Below are positions 1-9,850 of a DNA stretch of 35,519 bases, piece by piece. The stretch is from assembly GCA_016195245.1 (NCBI GenBank), contig JACQAC010000061.1, forward strand, positions 1 to 35,519, in the 5' to 3' direction. The number at the start of each line of letters is the position of its first letter. The first letter of the stretch is position 1. Both the position numbers and the translations under genes were made by a program. The notes under the pieces were generated by a model. That model was not told the origin of the DNA and ran no database searches. It saw nothing but the letters and a program-made list of their open reading frames with translations. The DNA is from Pseudomonadota bacterium (GTDB lineage Bacteria; Pseudomonadota; Alphaproteobacteria; Caulobacterales; Aquidulcibacteraceae).

Positions 1-2
1 GT

Positions 3-137
3 GAGCAGTACGCCGCCTTCGCTGATACCGGCCTGCAGCTCATCTCTACGGGCCGGCCGGCGGAAGCGCTCGCCGATTTGGACGCCCACGACAACACTCA
101 AGGCTATGGTGCTCTTCAGTGCGTGAGCGCGCATTGA
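3..137 (+). CDS. C-terminal fragment of an unidentified protein (5' truncated by window edge)
   Basis: Open frame from position 3 (EQYAAFADTGLQLISTGRPAEALADLDAHDNTQGYGALQCVSAH*) ending in TGA 135-137, just upstream of the next CDS. Confidence 0.5.
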   Translation, partial: EQYAAFADTGLQLISTGRPAEALADLDAHDNTQGYGALQCVSAH

Positions 138-155
138 TCGCGACGAGGTGAGACG

Positions 156-1127
156 ATGAAAGCTGTTCGGATCGGCGCCAACGGCGGGCCTGAAGTCATC
201 CACGTCGAAGACGTGGAAACGCCAACGCCAGGCGCGCATGAGGTTCGCGTAAAGAACGCCGCGTGTGGCGTGAACTTCATCGACACCTACCATCGCACCG
301 GCCTTTACAAGATCGCGTTGCCGAGCGGCTTGGGCCAAGAAGGCGCGGGTGTGGTCGACGCGATCGGCGAAGGCGTCACGCAGTTCAAAGTCGGCGACCG
401 CGTCGCTTATTGCTCAGGTCCGATCGGCGCCTACAGCGAGCAGCACGTCGTGCGAGAAGATCGCGCAGTGCCTCTGCCACAAGCCATTTCATTCGATGTC
501 GCGGCCGCGTCAGTGCTGAAGGGCATGACAGCTCGTTATCTTCTGAGAAAGACGTTTCGCGTGGAACGCGGACACACCGTCGTCATTCACGCAGCCGCCG
601 GGGGCGTCGGACAAATCCTCGTGCAATGGGCGAAGCATCTTGGCGCGACGGTGATTGCAACGGCGGGCAGCGAAGCGAAGGTAGAGTTGGTCAAGTCACT
701 TGGCGCGCATCACACAATCGTCTCGACGCGCGAAGACATTGCCAAGCGCGTGCGCGAAATCACCAACGGCGTTGGCGCCGATGTGGTCTATGACGGTGTT
801 GGCAAAGACACCTTCGAGGCGTCGCTCGATAGCTTGAAGCCGCTCGGCATGCTGGTGATCTTCGGCAACGCGTCTGGCGCGGCGCCGCCATTCAATCCGC
901 TGATCCTGTCGCAGAAGGGCTCGCTGTTTCTCACGCGCCCAACGCTTGGCCACTACACGTCGACACGCGAGGCGCTCGACGAAACGGCGAAGGATCTGTT
1001 CGCCGTGCTCGAACGGCGCACAGTGAAGATCGCGCCGCCCACGCACTACAAACTCGCTGACGCCGCCCAAGCGCACCGCGATCTTGAGGCACGCAAGACG
1101 ACCGGCAGCTTGGTGCTCGTCCCGTAG
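156..1127 (+). CDS. NADPH:quinone oxidoreductase / zinc-type alcohol dehydrogenase-like (MDR family)
   Basis: 323 aa; GVNFIDTYHRTGLY, AAAGGVGQILVQWAKHLGATVIAT Rossmann motif; RBS-like GACGAGGTGAG upstream of ATG. Confidence 0.93.
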   Translation: MKAVRIGANGGPEVIHVEDVETPTPGAHEVRVKNAACGVNFIDTYHRTGLYKIALPSGLGQEGAGVVDAIGEGVTQFKVGDRVAYCSGPIGAYSEQHVVREDRAVPLPQAISFDVAAASVLKGMTARYLLRKTFRVERGHTVVIHAAAGGVGQILVQWAKHLGATVIATAGSEAKVELVKSLGAHHTIVSTREDIAKRVREITNGVGADVVYDGVGKDTFEASLDSLKPLGMLVIFGNASGAAPPFNPLILSQKGSLFLTRPTLGHYTSTREALDETAKDLFAVLERRTVKIAPPTHYKLADAAQAHRDLEARKTTGSLVLVP

Positions 1128-1733
1128 CTACTTGACGGCTGCGGCGCGTTGAAATGCCGGGCGCGCATGCAGCGCGCCAATGTAGTTCTTCATCGGCGCC
1201 GGGATTTCGTCGGCGATGCCTGCGAACTTGCCGCCCGTGGCGATGTAGGCAACGCAGATATCGGCGGCCGTGAAGCGATTGGCCGCGACGTAGGGGCGGC
1301 CATCAAGTTTGTCCGCCACATATTGGAGGCGCTTCAGGATCGCGCTCTTAAGGTAAGTCGCCGTCCAATTCTGTTTCTGATCGTCGGGCGCCATGAAGCG
1401 CGTGCCGACGAGGGGATTGCCGTACGCCGCGATGCCAGCCTCGCCGAACAGCAGGAATTGGAGGTACTCGGCGTACCCCGGCTCGTTGGGTTTCACCTCA
1501 AGATCGGTCGGACCGTACTTAGCCATGATGTAGATCATCATCGCCACGGACTCGATCATGGTGACATCGCCGTCCTGCAGCACCGGCACGGTGCGGAGCG
1601 GATTGATGGCCTTGAACTCGTCGCTCGGCTTCATGAACGACGCTTCGGCGGTTTCGTACGGCACGCCCATCTCTTCGCAGAGCCAGATCACACGCAATGA
1701 ACGCGCGCCTTGAGAATGGAAAATCTTGAGCAT
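1128..1733 (-). CDS. Glutathione S-transferase family protein
   Basis: 201 aa; N-terminal thioredoxin-fold-like MLKIFHSQGARSLRVIWLCEEMGVPYE, INPLRTVPVLQDGD, C-terminal FTAADICVAY. Confidence 0.92.
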   Translation of the reverse strand: MLKIFHSQGARSLRVIWLCEEMGVPYETAEASFMKPSDEFKAINPLRTVPVLQDGDVTMIESVAMMIYIMAKYGPTDLEVKPNEPGYAEYLQFLLFGEAGIAAYGNPLVGTRFMAPDDQKQNWTATYLKSAILKRLQYVADKLDGRPYVAANRFTAADICVAYIATGGKFAGIADEIPAPMKNYIGALHARPAFQRAAAVK

Positions 1734-1771
1734 GAGCGTCTCCAGAGTGAGCGACTCTAGAGGGTGGCGCG

Positions 1772-1807
1772 CAAAACGAAAGAGGCGCGAGCCCGCGCCC
1801 GCGCCTC
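1772..1807 (-). terminator. Putative intrinsic terminator downstream of rho
   Basis: On the minus strand GAGGCGCG-N10-CGCGCCTC (8-bp perfect stem, 1782-1789/1800-1807) followed by TTTCGTTTT. Confidence 0.65.
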
Positions 1808-1831
1808 AACACTCTGTCGCTCGTTGCGAGC

Positions 1832-3124
1832 TTAGGTGTTCATCGACTGGAAGAAGTCGTCGTTGTTCTTCGAGCTCTTGAGCTTGTCCAAGAGGAACTC
1901 GATCGCGTCCTGGGTGCCCATGGGCGAGAGGATGCGGCGGAGCACGTACATCTTCTGCAGATGCTCTTTCGGAGTGATGAGCTCGTCTTTGCGCGTGCCA
2001 GACTTGAGCACGTCGATGGCCGGGAAGATGCGGCGGTCTGCAACCTTGCGGTCGAGTTGAAGTTCGCTGTTACCGGTGCCCTTGAACTCTTCGAAGATGA
2101 CTTCGTCCATGCGCGAGCCGGTATCGATGAGGGCCGTTGCGATGATGGTCAGCGAGCCACCTTCTTCGAGATTGCGCGCCGCGCCGAAGAAGCGCTTGGG
2201 ACGCTGCAGTGCGTTGGCGTCGACACCGCCGGTCAGCACCTTGCCGGAAGAGGGCACTACTGTGTTGTAGGCGCGGCCAAGGCGGGTAACCGAGTCGAGC
2301 AGGATCACCACGTCCTTGCCGTGCTCGGCGAGGCGCTTGGCCTTCTCGATCACCATTTCCGCCACCGCGACGTGACGCGTCGCCGGCTCGTCGAAGGTCG
2401 AGGAGATGACCTCGCCCTTCACCGTGCGCTGCATGTCGGTGACTTCTTCGGGACGCTCGTCAATCAGCAGCACCATCAGGAAGACTTCCGGATGGTTGGC
2501 TTCGATCGCCTTGGCGATGTTTTGCATGATGACGGTCTTACCCGTCCGCGGCTGGGCGACGATGAGCGAGCGTTGGCCTTTTCCGATCGGCGCGACGATA
2601 TCGATGACGCGGCCGGTCTTATCTTTCAGTGTCGGATCTTCGATTTCCATCTTCAGGCGCTCAGTCGGATAGAGCGGCGTCAGATTGTCGAAGTGGACTT
2701 TATGGCGAACCCGATCCGGGTCCTCGAAATTGATGGTGTTGACTTTGGTCAGGGCAAAATAGCGTTCGCCATCTTTCGGCGCTTTGATCTGGCCTTCGAC
2801 GGTATCGCCGGTGCGCAAGCCGAACTTCCGGATCTGCTGCGGTGACACATAGATGTCGTCCGGCCCTGGCAGATAATTGGATTGGGGGGAGCGCAGGAAG
2901 CCGAAGCCGTCCGACAGAATTTCGATGACGCCGGCGCCGCCAATCTCGACACCACGTTCGGCGACGTTCTTCAGAATCGCGAACAGCATGTCCTGCGTCC
3001 GCAATTGGTTGGCGCCTTCGATCTCGAGCGATTCCGCGAGAGCGAGGATTTCGGTTGGGGGTTTGCGCTTGAGCTCCTGCAGCGTCAGCTGGGTGAGCCC
3101 TTCGAGTGCTTGTTCTTCAGTCAT
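1832..3124 (-). CDS. rho: Transcription termination factor Rho
   Basis: 430 aa; [40 protein letters not shown]-binding region, Walker [44 protein letters not shown]. Confidence 0.98.
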   Translation of the reverse strand: MTEEQALEGLTQLTLQELKRKPPTEILALAESLEIEGANQLRTQDMLFAILKNVAERGVEIGGAGVIEILSDGFGFLRSPQSNYLPGPDDIYVSPQQIRKFGLRTGDTVEGQIKAPKDGERYFALTKVNTINFEDPDRVRHKVHFDNLTPLYPTERLKMEIEDPTLKDKTGRVIDIVAPIGKGQRSLIVAQPRTGKTVIMQNIAKAIEANHPEVFLMVLLIDERPEEVTDMQRTVKGEVISSTFDEPATRHVAVAEMVIEKAKRLAEHGKDVVILLDSVTRLGRAYNTVVPSSGKVLTGGVDANALQRPKRFFGAARNLEEGGSLTIIATALIDTGSRMDEVIFEEFKGTGNSELQLDRKVADRRIFPAIDVLKSGTRKDELITPKEHLQKMYVLRRILSPMGTQDAIEFLLDKLKSSKNNDDFFQSMNT

Positions 3125-3299
3125 GTCTATCTCGGGAGACCACGCGCGCGTTCAGCGGGGAAGGCGGCAGGGTCGGAAAGGAAAAGGTTCGGCGTTGGGG
3201 ATAAGTTCTGCGCCGCCGAGGCGCCACGCACCGAGGCACGTGAGGGGAGGCACACCATAACGGCAGAGCGGCGTCAAGCCGCCAAGCGTCACGGTGCTC

Positions 3300-3779
3300 T
3301 CAGAAGGGCTCCACAGTCGCCAGGAGGATAACCACGATAGCGACGAGGAAAGGGACCTCGCCGATCATTCTCCAGAAGCGGCTGGAATGGCGCCGCTCGC
3401 CCGCTGCGAGCCTGCGACCCTCTTGAGATAGGAAGCCGTGATAGCCGCTCAAGCCTAAGACAAAGATAAGTTTGAGCCAGAACCAGTGCGGCACCCCGGC
3501 GATGATCTCGGGCAGGGGCCTGGTCCAATCGCCGACGATATAGGTGGCAAACAGGAAGATCCCGAATGCCCAGGCAAGAATGATGGATGGCGCAAGAATG
3601 ATCGCCTTCAGCTTCTTGGACGCCGCCAGCAATGTCTGCTCCAGCTCGCCGCCCGGTTGCGATCCGGAAATGTGGGCGTAGTAGCGCGGCAAGATCAGTA
3701 AGCCCGAAACCCACGCCAGAACCGCGATGATGTGCAGCCCGCGCGCCAGGTCGTAGGTGATGAAGTGCGGCCCCACCAT
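3300..3779 (-). CDS. hemJ: Protoporphyrinogen IX oxidase HemJ family membrane protein
   Basis: 159 aa hydrophobic protein; LARGLHIIAVLAWVSGLLILPRYYAH, LKLIFVLGLSGYHGFL; adjacent to hemH/hemE and rho. Confidence 0.88.
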   Translation of the reverse strand: MVGPHFITYDLARGLHIIAVLAWVSGLLILPRYYAHISGSQPGGELEQTLLAASKKLKAIILAPSIILAWAFGIFLFATYIVGDWTRPLPEIIAGVPHWFWLKLIFVLGLSGYHGFLSQEGRRLAAGERRHSSRFWRMIGEVPFLVAIVVILLATVEPF

Positions 3780-3788
3780 GATCCCCGA

Positions 3789-4889
3789 TTATTGGCCCTG
3801 TTGCGCACAGCGCCCAAATGCGACGGGGCAAATCCGCCCACCCGACTCTGATTGCACCTTACCCGGCGCTTGCATAGCGCGCTCCACCAGATCAGCCAGC
3901 GCGTCGATAAAGCGCGGCGCAACCCCAAGGGCAGGGGCGCGGAGATAGAATGGAACGCCTCGCTCCGCCGCAAGCTGCGCGTACTCGATATCGAGCTCGA
4001 CCAGGGTTTCGACATGCTCGGACACGAAGGCGATGGGTGTGACGATGACGCCGGTGAGATCGCGCGCGGCGGCAATCACCTCATCCTCTGTCGAGGGTCC
4101 CAGCCACTCCAATCGCCCGACGCGCGACTGGTAGCAGATGCGCGTGTCCCACTCTGATGGCAAAGCACGTTTCACAGCAGCGACGCTCTGCTCCACCTGC
4201 CATTGATACGGATCGCCCGCCCCCACGACACGCTTTGGCAGACCGTGCGCTGAGAACAGCACGCGCGGATTTGGCGGTTCACCGGCTTTGCGCCAGGTCT
4301 CAAGGATCGCATCGGCATGCGCCTGCGCGAACTTCTGGCCGGTAGGGTAGCAGCAAATCGTCGAAGCCGGCAGCTTTGACGCCTGCTGCCACGCGTGCAG
4401 CGAGGATGCCGTGGTGGTGGTGGAGAACTGCGGATAGAGCGGCAGCAGGATCGCGTCTGTCGCGCCCCACGCTTCCGCCGCTCTTGCGGCGTCCTTCACG
4501 AACGGCTTCCAATAACGCATCGCCGGGAAACACTTGAACATGACATTGCCGATGCGCTTGGCGATCGCCGCATCGAGCGCTTCAGCTTGCTGCAGGGTCT
4601 CGGGCAGGATCGGTGAGCGACCACCCATCAACTCATAGTTCCTCCGCGCTACGCGCTCGCGTGAACCGGCGATCACTTTCGCCAACAAGAACCGGAACGG
4701 CTGCGGGTAGGGGATGATGGCGCGATCATTGAACAGATTGAACAGAAACGGCCGCACCGCCTTCGGTTCATCGGGGCCGCCGAGATTGAAGAGAATAATG
4801 GCGACACGCCGCGAGGTGAGGATCCGCAAGCCGTGCTTCTGCTGGCGCTCCGGCTGCGGCGCTTCGGATTCGACTGGAACAGCGCTCAC
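3789..4889 (-). CDS. hemH: Ferrochelatase
   Basis: VAIILFNLGGPDEPKAVRPFLFNLFNDRAIIPYPQPFRFLLAKVIAGSR, LLPLYPQFSTTTTAS, SAHGLPKRVVGAGDPYQWQVE; GTG start at 4889 overlaps the hemE stop by 4 nt; exact start uncertain. Confidence 0.95.
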   Translation of the reverse strand: MSAVPVESEAPQPERQQKHGLRILTSRRVAIILFNLGGPDEPKAVRPFLFNLFNDRAIIPYPQPFRFLLAKVIAGSRERVARRNYELMGGRSPILPETLQQAEALDAAIAKRIGNVMFKCFPAMRYWKPFVKDAARAAEAWGATDAILLPLYPQFSTTTTASSLHAWQQASKLPASTICCYPTGQKFAQAHADAILETWRKAGEPPNPRVLFSAHGLPKRVVGAGDPYQWQVEQSVAAVKRALPSEWDTRICYQSRVGRLEWLGPSTEDEVIAAARDLTGVIVTPIAFVSEHVETLVELDIEYAQLAAERGVPFYLRAPALGVAPRFIDALADLVERAMQAPGKVQSESGGRICPVAFGRCAQQGQ

Positions 4890-5926
4890 GCGGCGCCTTT
4901 CACAATGCGCACCAATTCGGCGACATTTTCGGGCGTTGCATCCGGTGTGATGCCATGACCGAGATTGAAGATGTGCGGGCTGCCGCGGAAGGCTTCAACC
5001 ACCTGCCGCGCGCCTTGCTCCAAGAACTTTCCGCCAGCGACAACCAATTGGGGATCAAGATTACCCTGCAGCGGCATGTTCGCCGGCGCCTGTTCGCGCG
5101 CGAAAGCCGCTGGTGTTTGCGTATCGACTCCAAGCGCAGTGATGCCGGTCTCGCGCGCGTAGCGCCCAATGTGTGCGCCGGCGCCGCGCGGAAAGCCAAT
5201 GATCGGTACTGTGACGCCCAAGGCCCGTAGTCGTGAAACAAGCGCCGTCGTCGGTTTCAGGATCAAACGCTCAAAGAGGGGGGGCGGTAGTCCTTCAGAC
5301 CAGCTCTCGAAAATCTGCAAGCAATCCGCGCCGGCTTTCGCTTGCGCCGCCAGATGCTGCGCTGTCGCTTCGACCAAGACATTCAAGAGCACATCCACTT
5401 CCTGGCAGCGGCGATAGGCCGCCAACCGCGCCTCATCCTTATCGCCGCCGCGCCCCTGCAACATGTACGTCGCAACCGTCCACGGTCCGCCCGCGAAACC
5501 GATCAGCGCGATAACTTTGGATATCTGCCCGCGAATGCGTTCCACAGTTTCATAAACCGGCGAGAGCCGTTGGATCGCTTTCTGCGGATCATCGAAGGTC
5601 CACCCAGCTTCGGGAATCAATGGCTCAAGCCGCGGCCCTTCGCCTTCTACGAACCAGACCTTCCGGCCCAGTGCATCGGGTAAAACGAGTATATCCGAGA
5701 AGAGGATTGCGGCATCCAATGGGAAACGCCGCAGCGGTTGAAGCACTGCCTCCGTCGCAAGAGCAGGGGAGTAGCAAAATTCCAGAAAGCTCTTCGCTCG
5801 GCCTCGAAGCTCTCGGTACTCAGGAAGATAGCGTCCGGCCTGACGCATGATCCAAATCGGAGGAGGATCGATCCTCTCTCCGTTCAGAACGCGTAGAAAG
5901 ACCGAAGGTTCTTTCAGGTCGACCAT
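4886..5926 (-). CDS. hemE: Uroporphyrinogen decarboxylase
   Basis: MVDLKEPSVFLRVLNGERIDPPPIWIMRQAGRYLPEYRELR, PWTVATYMLQGRGG; start re-assigned to 5926 behind GGAAGGAGACA RBS (the supplied ORF extends further 5'). Confidence 0.97.
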   Translation of the reverse strand: MVDLKEPSVFLRVLNGERIDPPPIWIMRQAGRYLPEYRELRGRAKSFLEFCYSPALATEAVLQPLRRFPLDAAILFSDILVLPDALGRKVWFVEGEGPRLEPLIPEAGWTFDDPQKAIQRLSPVYETVERIRGQISKVIALIGFAGGPWTVATYMLQGRGGDKDEARLAAYRRCQEVDVLLNVLVEATAQHLAAQAKAGADCLQIFESWSEGLPPPLFERLILKPTTALVSRLRALGVTVPIIGFPRGAGAHIGRYARETGITALGVDTQTPAAFAREQAPANMPLQGNLDPQLVVAGGKFLEQGARQVVEAFRGSPHIFNLGHGITPDATPENVAELVRIVKGAA

Positions 5927-6258
5927 TGTCTCCTTCCAAATTTTTTTCTTAATCGTGATTAAGAGGGACTCGTTGTTGTGGCGATATGCAAACTGGGACA
6001 ATCTCCATGTCCACAGCAAATCCACAGAGTTGCTCTTTTCGGCCCTGCGTCAAAATCGCTTTGGTTAGAAGGCGTTGTGCGGACCGATTCGAGCGCTTGA
6101 TTCTTTCGACGATCCGAGTGGGGTCTGTGGAGAGGGGTGGAGGGAATCGCTGACGAGGCGAAAGAAGAACGCGGTTTCCGGCGCGTCCCCTGATTTCACG
6201 CGCAACAGCCCCTTACTTGCTGACAGCTTGTTCACAGGCTGCGACAGCCTGATATGAA
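5927..6258. other. Putative chromosomal replication origin (oriC/Cori-like)
   Basis: Divergent hemE / ppsR(DUF299) intergenic region; AT-rich stretch 5938-5962; DnaA-box-like 9-mers ATGTCCACA (6007), AAATCCACA (6018), CTCTCCACA on minus (6126-6134), TTGTTCACA (6228), each 7/9 to TTATCCACA; inverted repeat CTTAATC-GT-GATTAAG (5948-5963). Confidence 0.72.
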
Positions 6259-7092
6259 ATGACGATGCGTCAGCGTTTGGCCACATATTTCAACGTTCAT
6301 CTCGTCTCGGACTCCACCGGGGAGACGCTGGCGGGCGTCATGCGCGCCACTTGCGCCCAGTTCGACAACATTATGCCCATCGAGCACTCATACTTTCTGG
6401 TGCGATCGGTGCGGCAATTGGAGCGGGTGCTGGAAGAGATTGCCGGGGCGCCAGGCGTCGTCATGTTTACCCTTTCCAACCTGGAGCACCGCGCCATCCT
6501 CGAAGAGCATTGCGCCAAGATCAGCATGCCCTGTGTCGCCGTTTTGGACCCAGTGCTCGATATCACCTCGCGTTACCTCGGCCAGGAGCTGAACCATCGC
6601 GTTGGTGCGGCGCGCAAACTCAACGCCGAATATTTCAAGCGCATCGATGCTCTCGATTTTGCCATGGACCATGACGACGGCCAGCAGGTGATCGAACTCT
6701 CGACCGCCGACGTCATCCTCGTTGGCGTGAGCCGCACTTCGAAAACACCTACGAGCGTCTATCTCGCGCATCGCGGCGTAAAGGCAGCCAATGTGCCGCT
6801 GGTGCCGAACGTGCCGCTGCCCCCTGAATTGTTCGCGAAAAATCATCCGCCGGTGGTCGGTCTTACGATCTCCGCCGATCGGCTCGTTCACATTCGCCGA
6901 AACCGGCTGGTCGCCATGAAAGAAACCCGCGCTGGCGATTACACTGAAGAAGAAGCGGTGCGCCGCGAAGTGATGGACGCCCAGCGCCTCTTCGAGAGGG
7001 AAGGGTGGCCGACGATCGATGTGTCACGCCGCTCGATTGAAGAGACCGCGGCCGCCGTCCTCAATCTACTCGCGGAGCATCGCGGCGTATGA
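6259..7092 (+). CDS. ppsR: Pyruvate, phosphate/water dikinase regulatory protein (DUF299, kinase/pyrophosphorylase)
   Basis: FNVHLVSDSTGETLAGVMRATCAQF, DVILVGVSRTSKTPTSVYLAHRGVKAANVPLVP, YTEEEAVRREVMDAQRLFEREGWPTIDVSRRSIEETAA. Confidence 0.95.
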   Translation: MTMRQRLATYFNVHLVSDSTGETLAGVMRATCAQFDNIMPIEHSYFLVRSVRQLERVLEEIAGAPGVVMFTLSNLEHRAILEEHCAKISMPCVAVLDPVLDITSRYLGQELNHRVGAARKLNAEYFKRIDALDFAMDHDDGQQVIELSTADVILVGVSRTSKTPTSVYLAHRGVKAANVPLVPNVPLPPELFAKNHPPVVGLTISADRLVHIRRNRLVAMKETRAGDYTEEEAVRREVMDAQRLFEREGWPTIDVSRRSIEETAAAVLNLLAEHRGV

Positions 7093-7679
7093 GTCTGGTT
7101 CTCGCATCCGCCAGCGCCGCGCGCCGGCGTATGCTCGAGGATGCGGGCCTGGTCTTCGATGTCATTGCGCCGGTGTGTGATGAAGAGGCTGCGAAACGCC
7201 AATACCGAGCGCAAGGCCGCTCGCCGCATGCCCAGGCCGAATCCCTAGCGGAACTCAAGGCAAGGTCGGTGTCGCAAACATCGCAAGCGTTGGTGATTGG
7301 CGCCGATCAAATGCTCGCCGTCGACGGTGTTGTGCTCGACAAGCCGAAAAGCGCGGCCGAGGCGCGTGAACACCTGCTGCTCTTGCGCGGCCGCACTCAC
7401 GAACTCATCACCGCGGCGGTGGTCGCAAAGGAGGGCGCGATCGTTTGGCGCGTGACCGAGGCGCCGCGCTTGCGCATGCGCAACTTTTCGGACGCCTTCC
7501 TGCAGGACTATCTCGACCGTGCCGGCGACGACGTGCTGCGCTCGGTTGGCGCCTATCAGCTTGAGGGTCTCGGCGCCCAACTGTTTGAGCGCGTCGAGGG
7601 AGATTATTTTTCGGTGCTCGGCTTGCCGCTTGTGCCTCTACTGACTTTTCTCCGCGGGCAAGGGGAGCTCAGCGCATGA
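7089..7679 (+). CDS. maf: Maf family nucleoside triphosphate pyrophosphatase
   Basis: LVLASASAARRRMLEDAGLVF, VIGADQMLAVDGVVLDKP, GAYQLEGLGAQLFERVEGDYFSVLGLPL. Confidence 0.95.
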   Translation: MSLVLASASAARRRMLEDAGLVFDVIAPVCDEEAAKRQYRAQGRSPHAQAESLAELKARSVSQTSQALVIGADQMLAVDGVVLDKPKSAAEAREHLLLLRGRTHELITAAVVAKEGAIVWRVTEAPRLRMRNFSDAFLQDYLDRAGDDVLRSVGAYQLEGLGAQLFERVEGDYFSVLGLPLVPLLTFLRGQGELSA

Positions 7680-8506
7680 CCGTCACCGCAGCAACCCAAG
7701 TGCTGGCCGTGATTGGCGACCCGGTATCACACTCGCTGTCGCCGCTGATGCACAATGGCTGGATCGCCGACCATGGCTTGGATGCTGTGTACGTAGCGCT
7801 GCCTTTGGGCGGCGCCGACCCGGTCTCCGCGTTGCGCGCCTTGAAGCGGTTCGGCCTTAGGGGCGCCAACGTCACCGTGCCGCACAAGGAAGCCGGCGCT
7901 CGCGCCGCCGACCGCAGCGAAAGCGATGTCGCCAATGTGCTTCGGTGGGAGGAGGATGGGAGTGTTTCCGCCTTCAACACAGATGGATTGGGTTTTCTCG
8001 ATTGCCTTTCGGAACAAGCACCCGATTGGCGCGGCCGCACGAGTCGTGTGTTGATGCTCGGCGCCGGCGGCGCGGCGCGCGCCATCGCCACAGCGCTTTC
8101 ACCTTTTGTCGACACCATTCATTTTGCCAACCGTACGCCGGAGCGGGGCGAGGCGGCGGCATTGTCGCTGCCCAACGGCCGCGCGCTGCGCTGGGATGAG
8201 CTGGAGCGCGGCTTCGGCGCGGCTGACTTGATCGTCCAAGCGACAACGTTGGGTATGGAAGGCCAGCCACAAATGGAATGGCCGGTCGCCAATTGCCGCA
8301 CCGGCGCCATCATCGCCGATATTGTGTACCGCCCGCTTCACACGCCATTGCTCGCAGCGGCGCGCGCGCGCCGGCTTGCCACTGCCGATGGCCTCGGCAT
8401 GCTCATTCACCAGGGCGCGCGCTCATTCGATCTTTGGTTCGGCATCAAGCCCGACGCGGCTAAGGCGCGCGCGCGCCTGCTCGCAGCGCTCGGTGAGACG
8501 CCGTGA
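7676..8506 (+). CDS. aroE: Shikimate dehydrogenase
   Basis: [89 protein letters not shown]. Confidence 0.97.
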   Translation: MTVTAATQVLAVIGDPVSHSLSPLMHNGWIADHGLDAVYVALPLGGADPVSALRALKRFGLRGANVTVPHKEAGARAADRSESDVANVLRWEEDGSVSAFNTDGLGFLDCLSEQAPDWRGRTSRVLMLGAGGAARAIATALSPFVDTIHFANRTPERGEAAALSLPNGRALRWDELERGFGAADLIVQATTLGMEGQPQMEWPVANCRTGAIIADIVYRPLHTPLLAAARARRLATADGLGMLIHQGARSFDLWFGIKPDAAKARARLLAALGETP

Positions 8507-9096
8507 TCGTCATCGGCCTCACTGGATCCATCGGCATGGGCAAGTCGACGGTTGCGCAAATGTTTGCGGAGGAGGGTGCGCCCGCCTTCGACTCCGACGA
8601 TGCGGTACACGCGCTCTATGCAAGGGACGGCGCAGCGGTTGTGCCCGTTGAGCGCGCGTTTCCTGGCGTAACCAAAGACGGCGCAATTGATCGCGTCGCG
8701 CTCACTGCGCGTGTCGTCGACAATCCCGAAGCCATCAAGAGGCTTGAGGCGATCGTACACCCACTGGTGCATCAGGCGCAGATCACTTTCCTCGAACGGC
8801 ACGCTCGCGCAGGCGTCAAGACCGCCGTGCTCGACATACCTTTGTTGTTTGAGTCGGGCGGGGCAGAGCGCGTGAACAAGGTCGTAGTCGTTTCCGCGCC
8901 TGCGGATGTGCAGAAAGCGCGCGTCATGGCGCGACCGGGCATGACCGAAGACAAGTACGCTTATCTGCTATCGCGACAGATGCCCGATGCTGAAAAGCGG
9001 GCGCGCGCGGATTTTGTCATCGACACAAGCGGCGACCTGGACGCCACGCGCACCCAGGTTCGCGCTGTGCTGGACGCGCTCGGCGAACAGAGTTAG
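8503..9096 (+). CDS. coaE: Dephospho-CoA kinase
   Basis: [68 protein letters not shown]. Confidence 0.97.
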   Translation: MIVIGLTGSIGMGKSTVAQMFAEEGAPAFDSDDAVHALYARDGAAVVPVERAFPGVTKDGAIDRVALTARVVDNPEAIKRLEAIVHPLVHQAQITFLERHARAGVKTAVLDIPLLFESGGAERVNKVVVVSAPADVQKARVMARPGMTEDKYAYLLSRQMPDAEKRARADFVIDTSGDLDATRTQVRAVLDALGEQS

Positions 9097-9106
9097 CGCC
9101 GAACCC

Positions 9107-9847
9107 ATGCGCGAAATTGTTTTCGACACGGAAACCACCGGCATCTTCCCCGACCATCCGGAGCCACGCGAGCGTGATCGCATCGTCGAAATCGGCTGCG
9201 TCGAACTCATCAATCTTGAGCGCACTGGCCGCGAATTTCACGCCTACATAAATCCCGGTCGCAACGTGCCCGATGAAGTCGTGCGCGTGCATGGACTCAC
9301 CGGCGAGTTTCTCTCCAAGCACCGCAAGTTCTCTGAGGTCGTGCAGGAGTTCCTGGAGTTCGTAGGCGATGCGCCGTTGGTCGCGCACAATGCATCGTTC
9401 GATCAGGGCTTCCTCAACGCGGAGCTCGCGCGATGTGACCTACCGCGTCACGGCGACGAGCGCTTTGTCGACACCTTGGCGATCGCCAAGAAGCGCTTTC
9501 CTGGCGCTTCGTGCTCGCTCGATGCGCTGGCGCGGCGCTTTCAGCTCGACCGTTACGGTTTCGACCTGGCGACACGCAAAGCGGCCGGAGGCCACGGCGC
9601 GCTCGTCGACTCGCGTATCCTGGCGGAAGTGTACCTGCAGCTAAAAGGCGGACGCGAACAGCGTCTTGCATTCGATGTGTCGGTTGAGGTTGAAGCCGCC
9701 GACGGCGCCGTTGCGGCAGAGTTTGTACCACGCGCGCGACGCCCGCAGCCGCTGCCATCCTGTGCGACTTCCGCGGAGGCCGAAGCGCACGCTGCGTTCG
9801 TGGCCAAGCTTGGCCCCCACGCGCTCTGGCTGAAGTACGGAACGTAA
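9107..9847 (+). CDS. dnaQ: DNA polymerase III epsilon subunit (3'-5' exonuclease)
   Basis: MREIVFDTETTGIFPDHPEPRERDRIVEIGCVEL (ExoI), HNASFDQGFLNAEL (ExoII), HGALVDSRILAEVYLQLKGG (ExoIII). Start shortened from the supplied ORF (8987). Confidence 0.96.
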   Translation: MREIVFDTETTGIFPDHPEPRERDRIVEIGCVELINLERTGREFHAYINPGRNVPDEVVRVHGLTGEFLSKHRKFSEVVQEFLEFVGDAPLVAHNASFDQGFLNAELARCDLPRHGDERFVDTLAIAKKRFPGASCSLDALARRFQLDRYGFDLATRKAAGGHGALVDSRILAEVYLQLKGGREQRLAFDVSVEVEAADGAVAAEFVPRARRPQPLPSCATSAEAEAHAAFVAKLGPHALWLKYGT

Positions 9848-9850
9848 GAC

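Noticed and set aside
1961-2845. 294-aa plus-strand ORF
   Set aside because: Antisense to the conserved rho gene; composition typical of a shadow ORF in GC-rich DNA.
6065-6286. Small ORFs on both strands in the hemE-ppsR gap
   Set aside because: Overlap the putative origin motifs, lack RBS and recognisable protein features.
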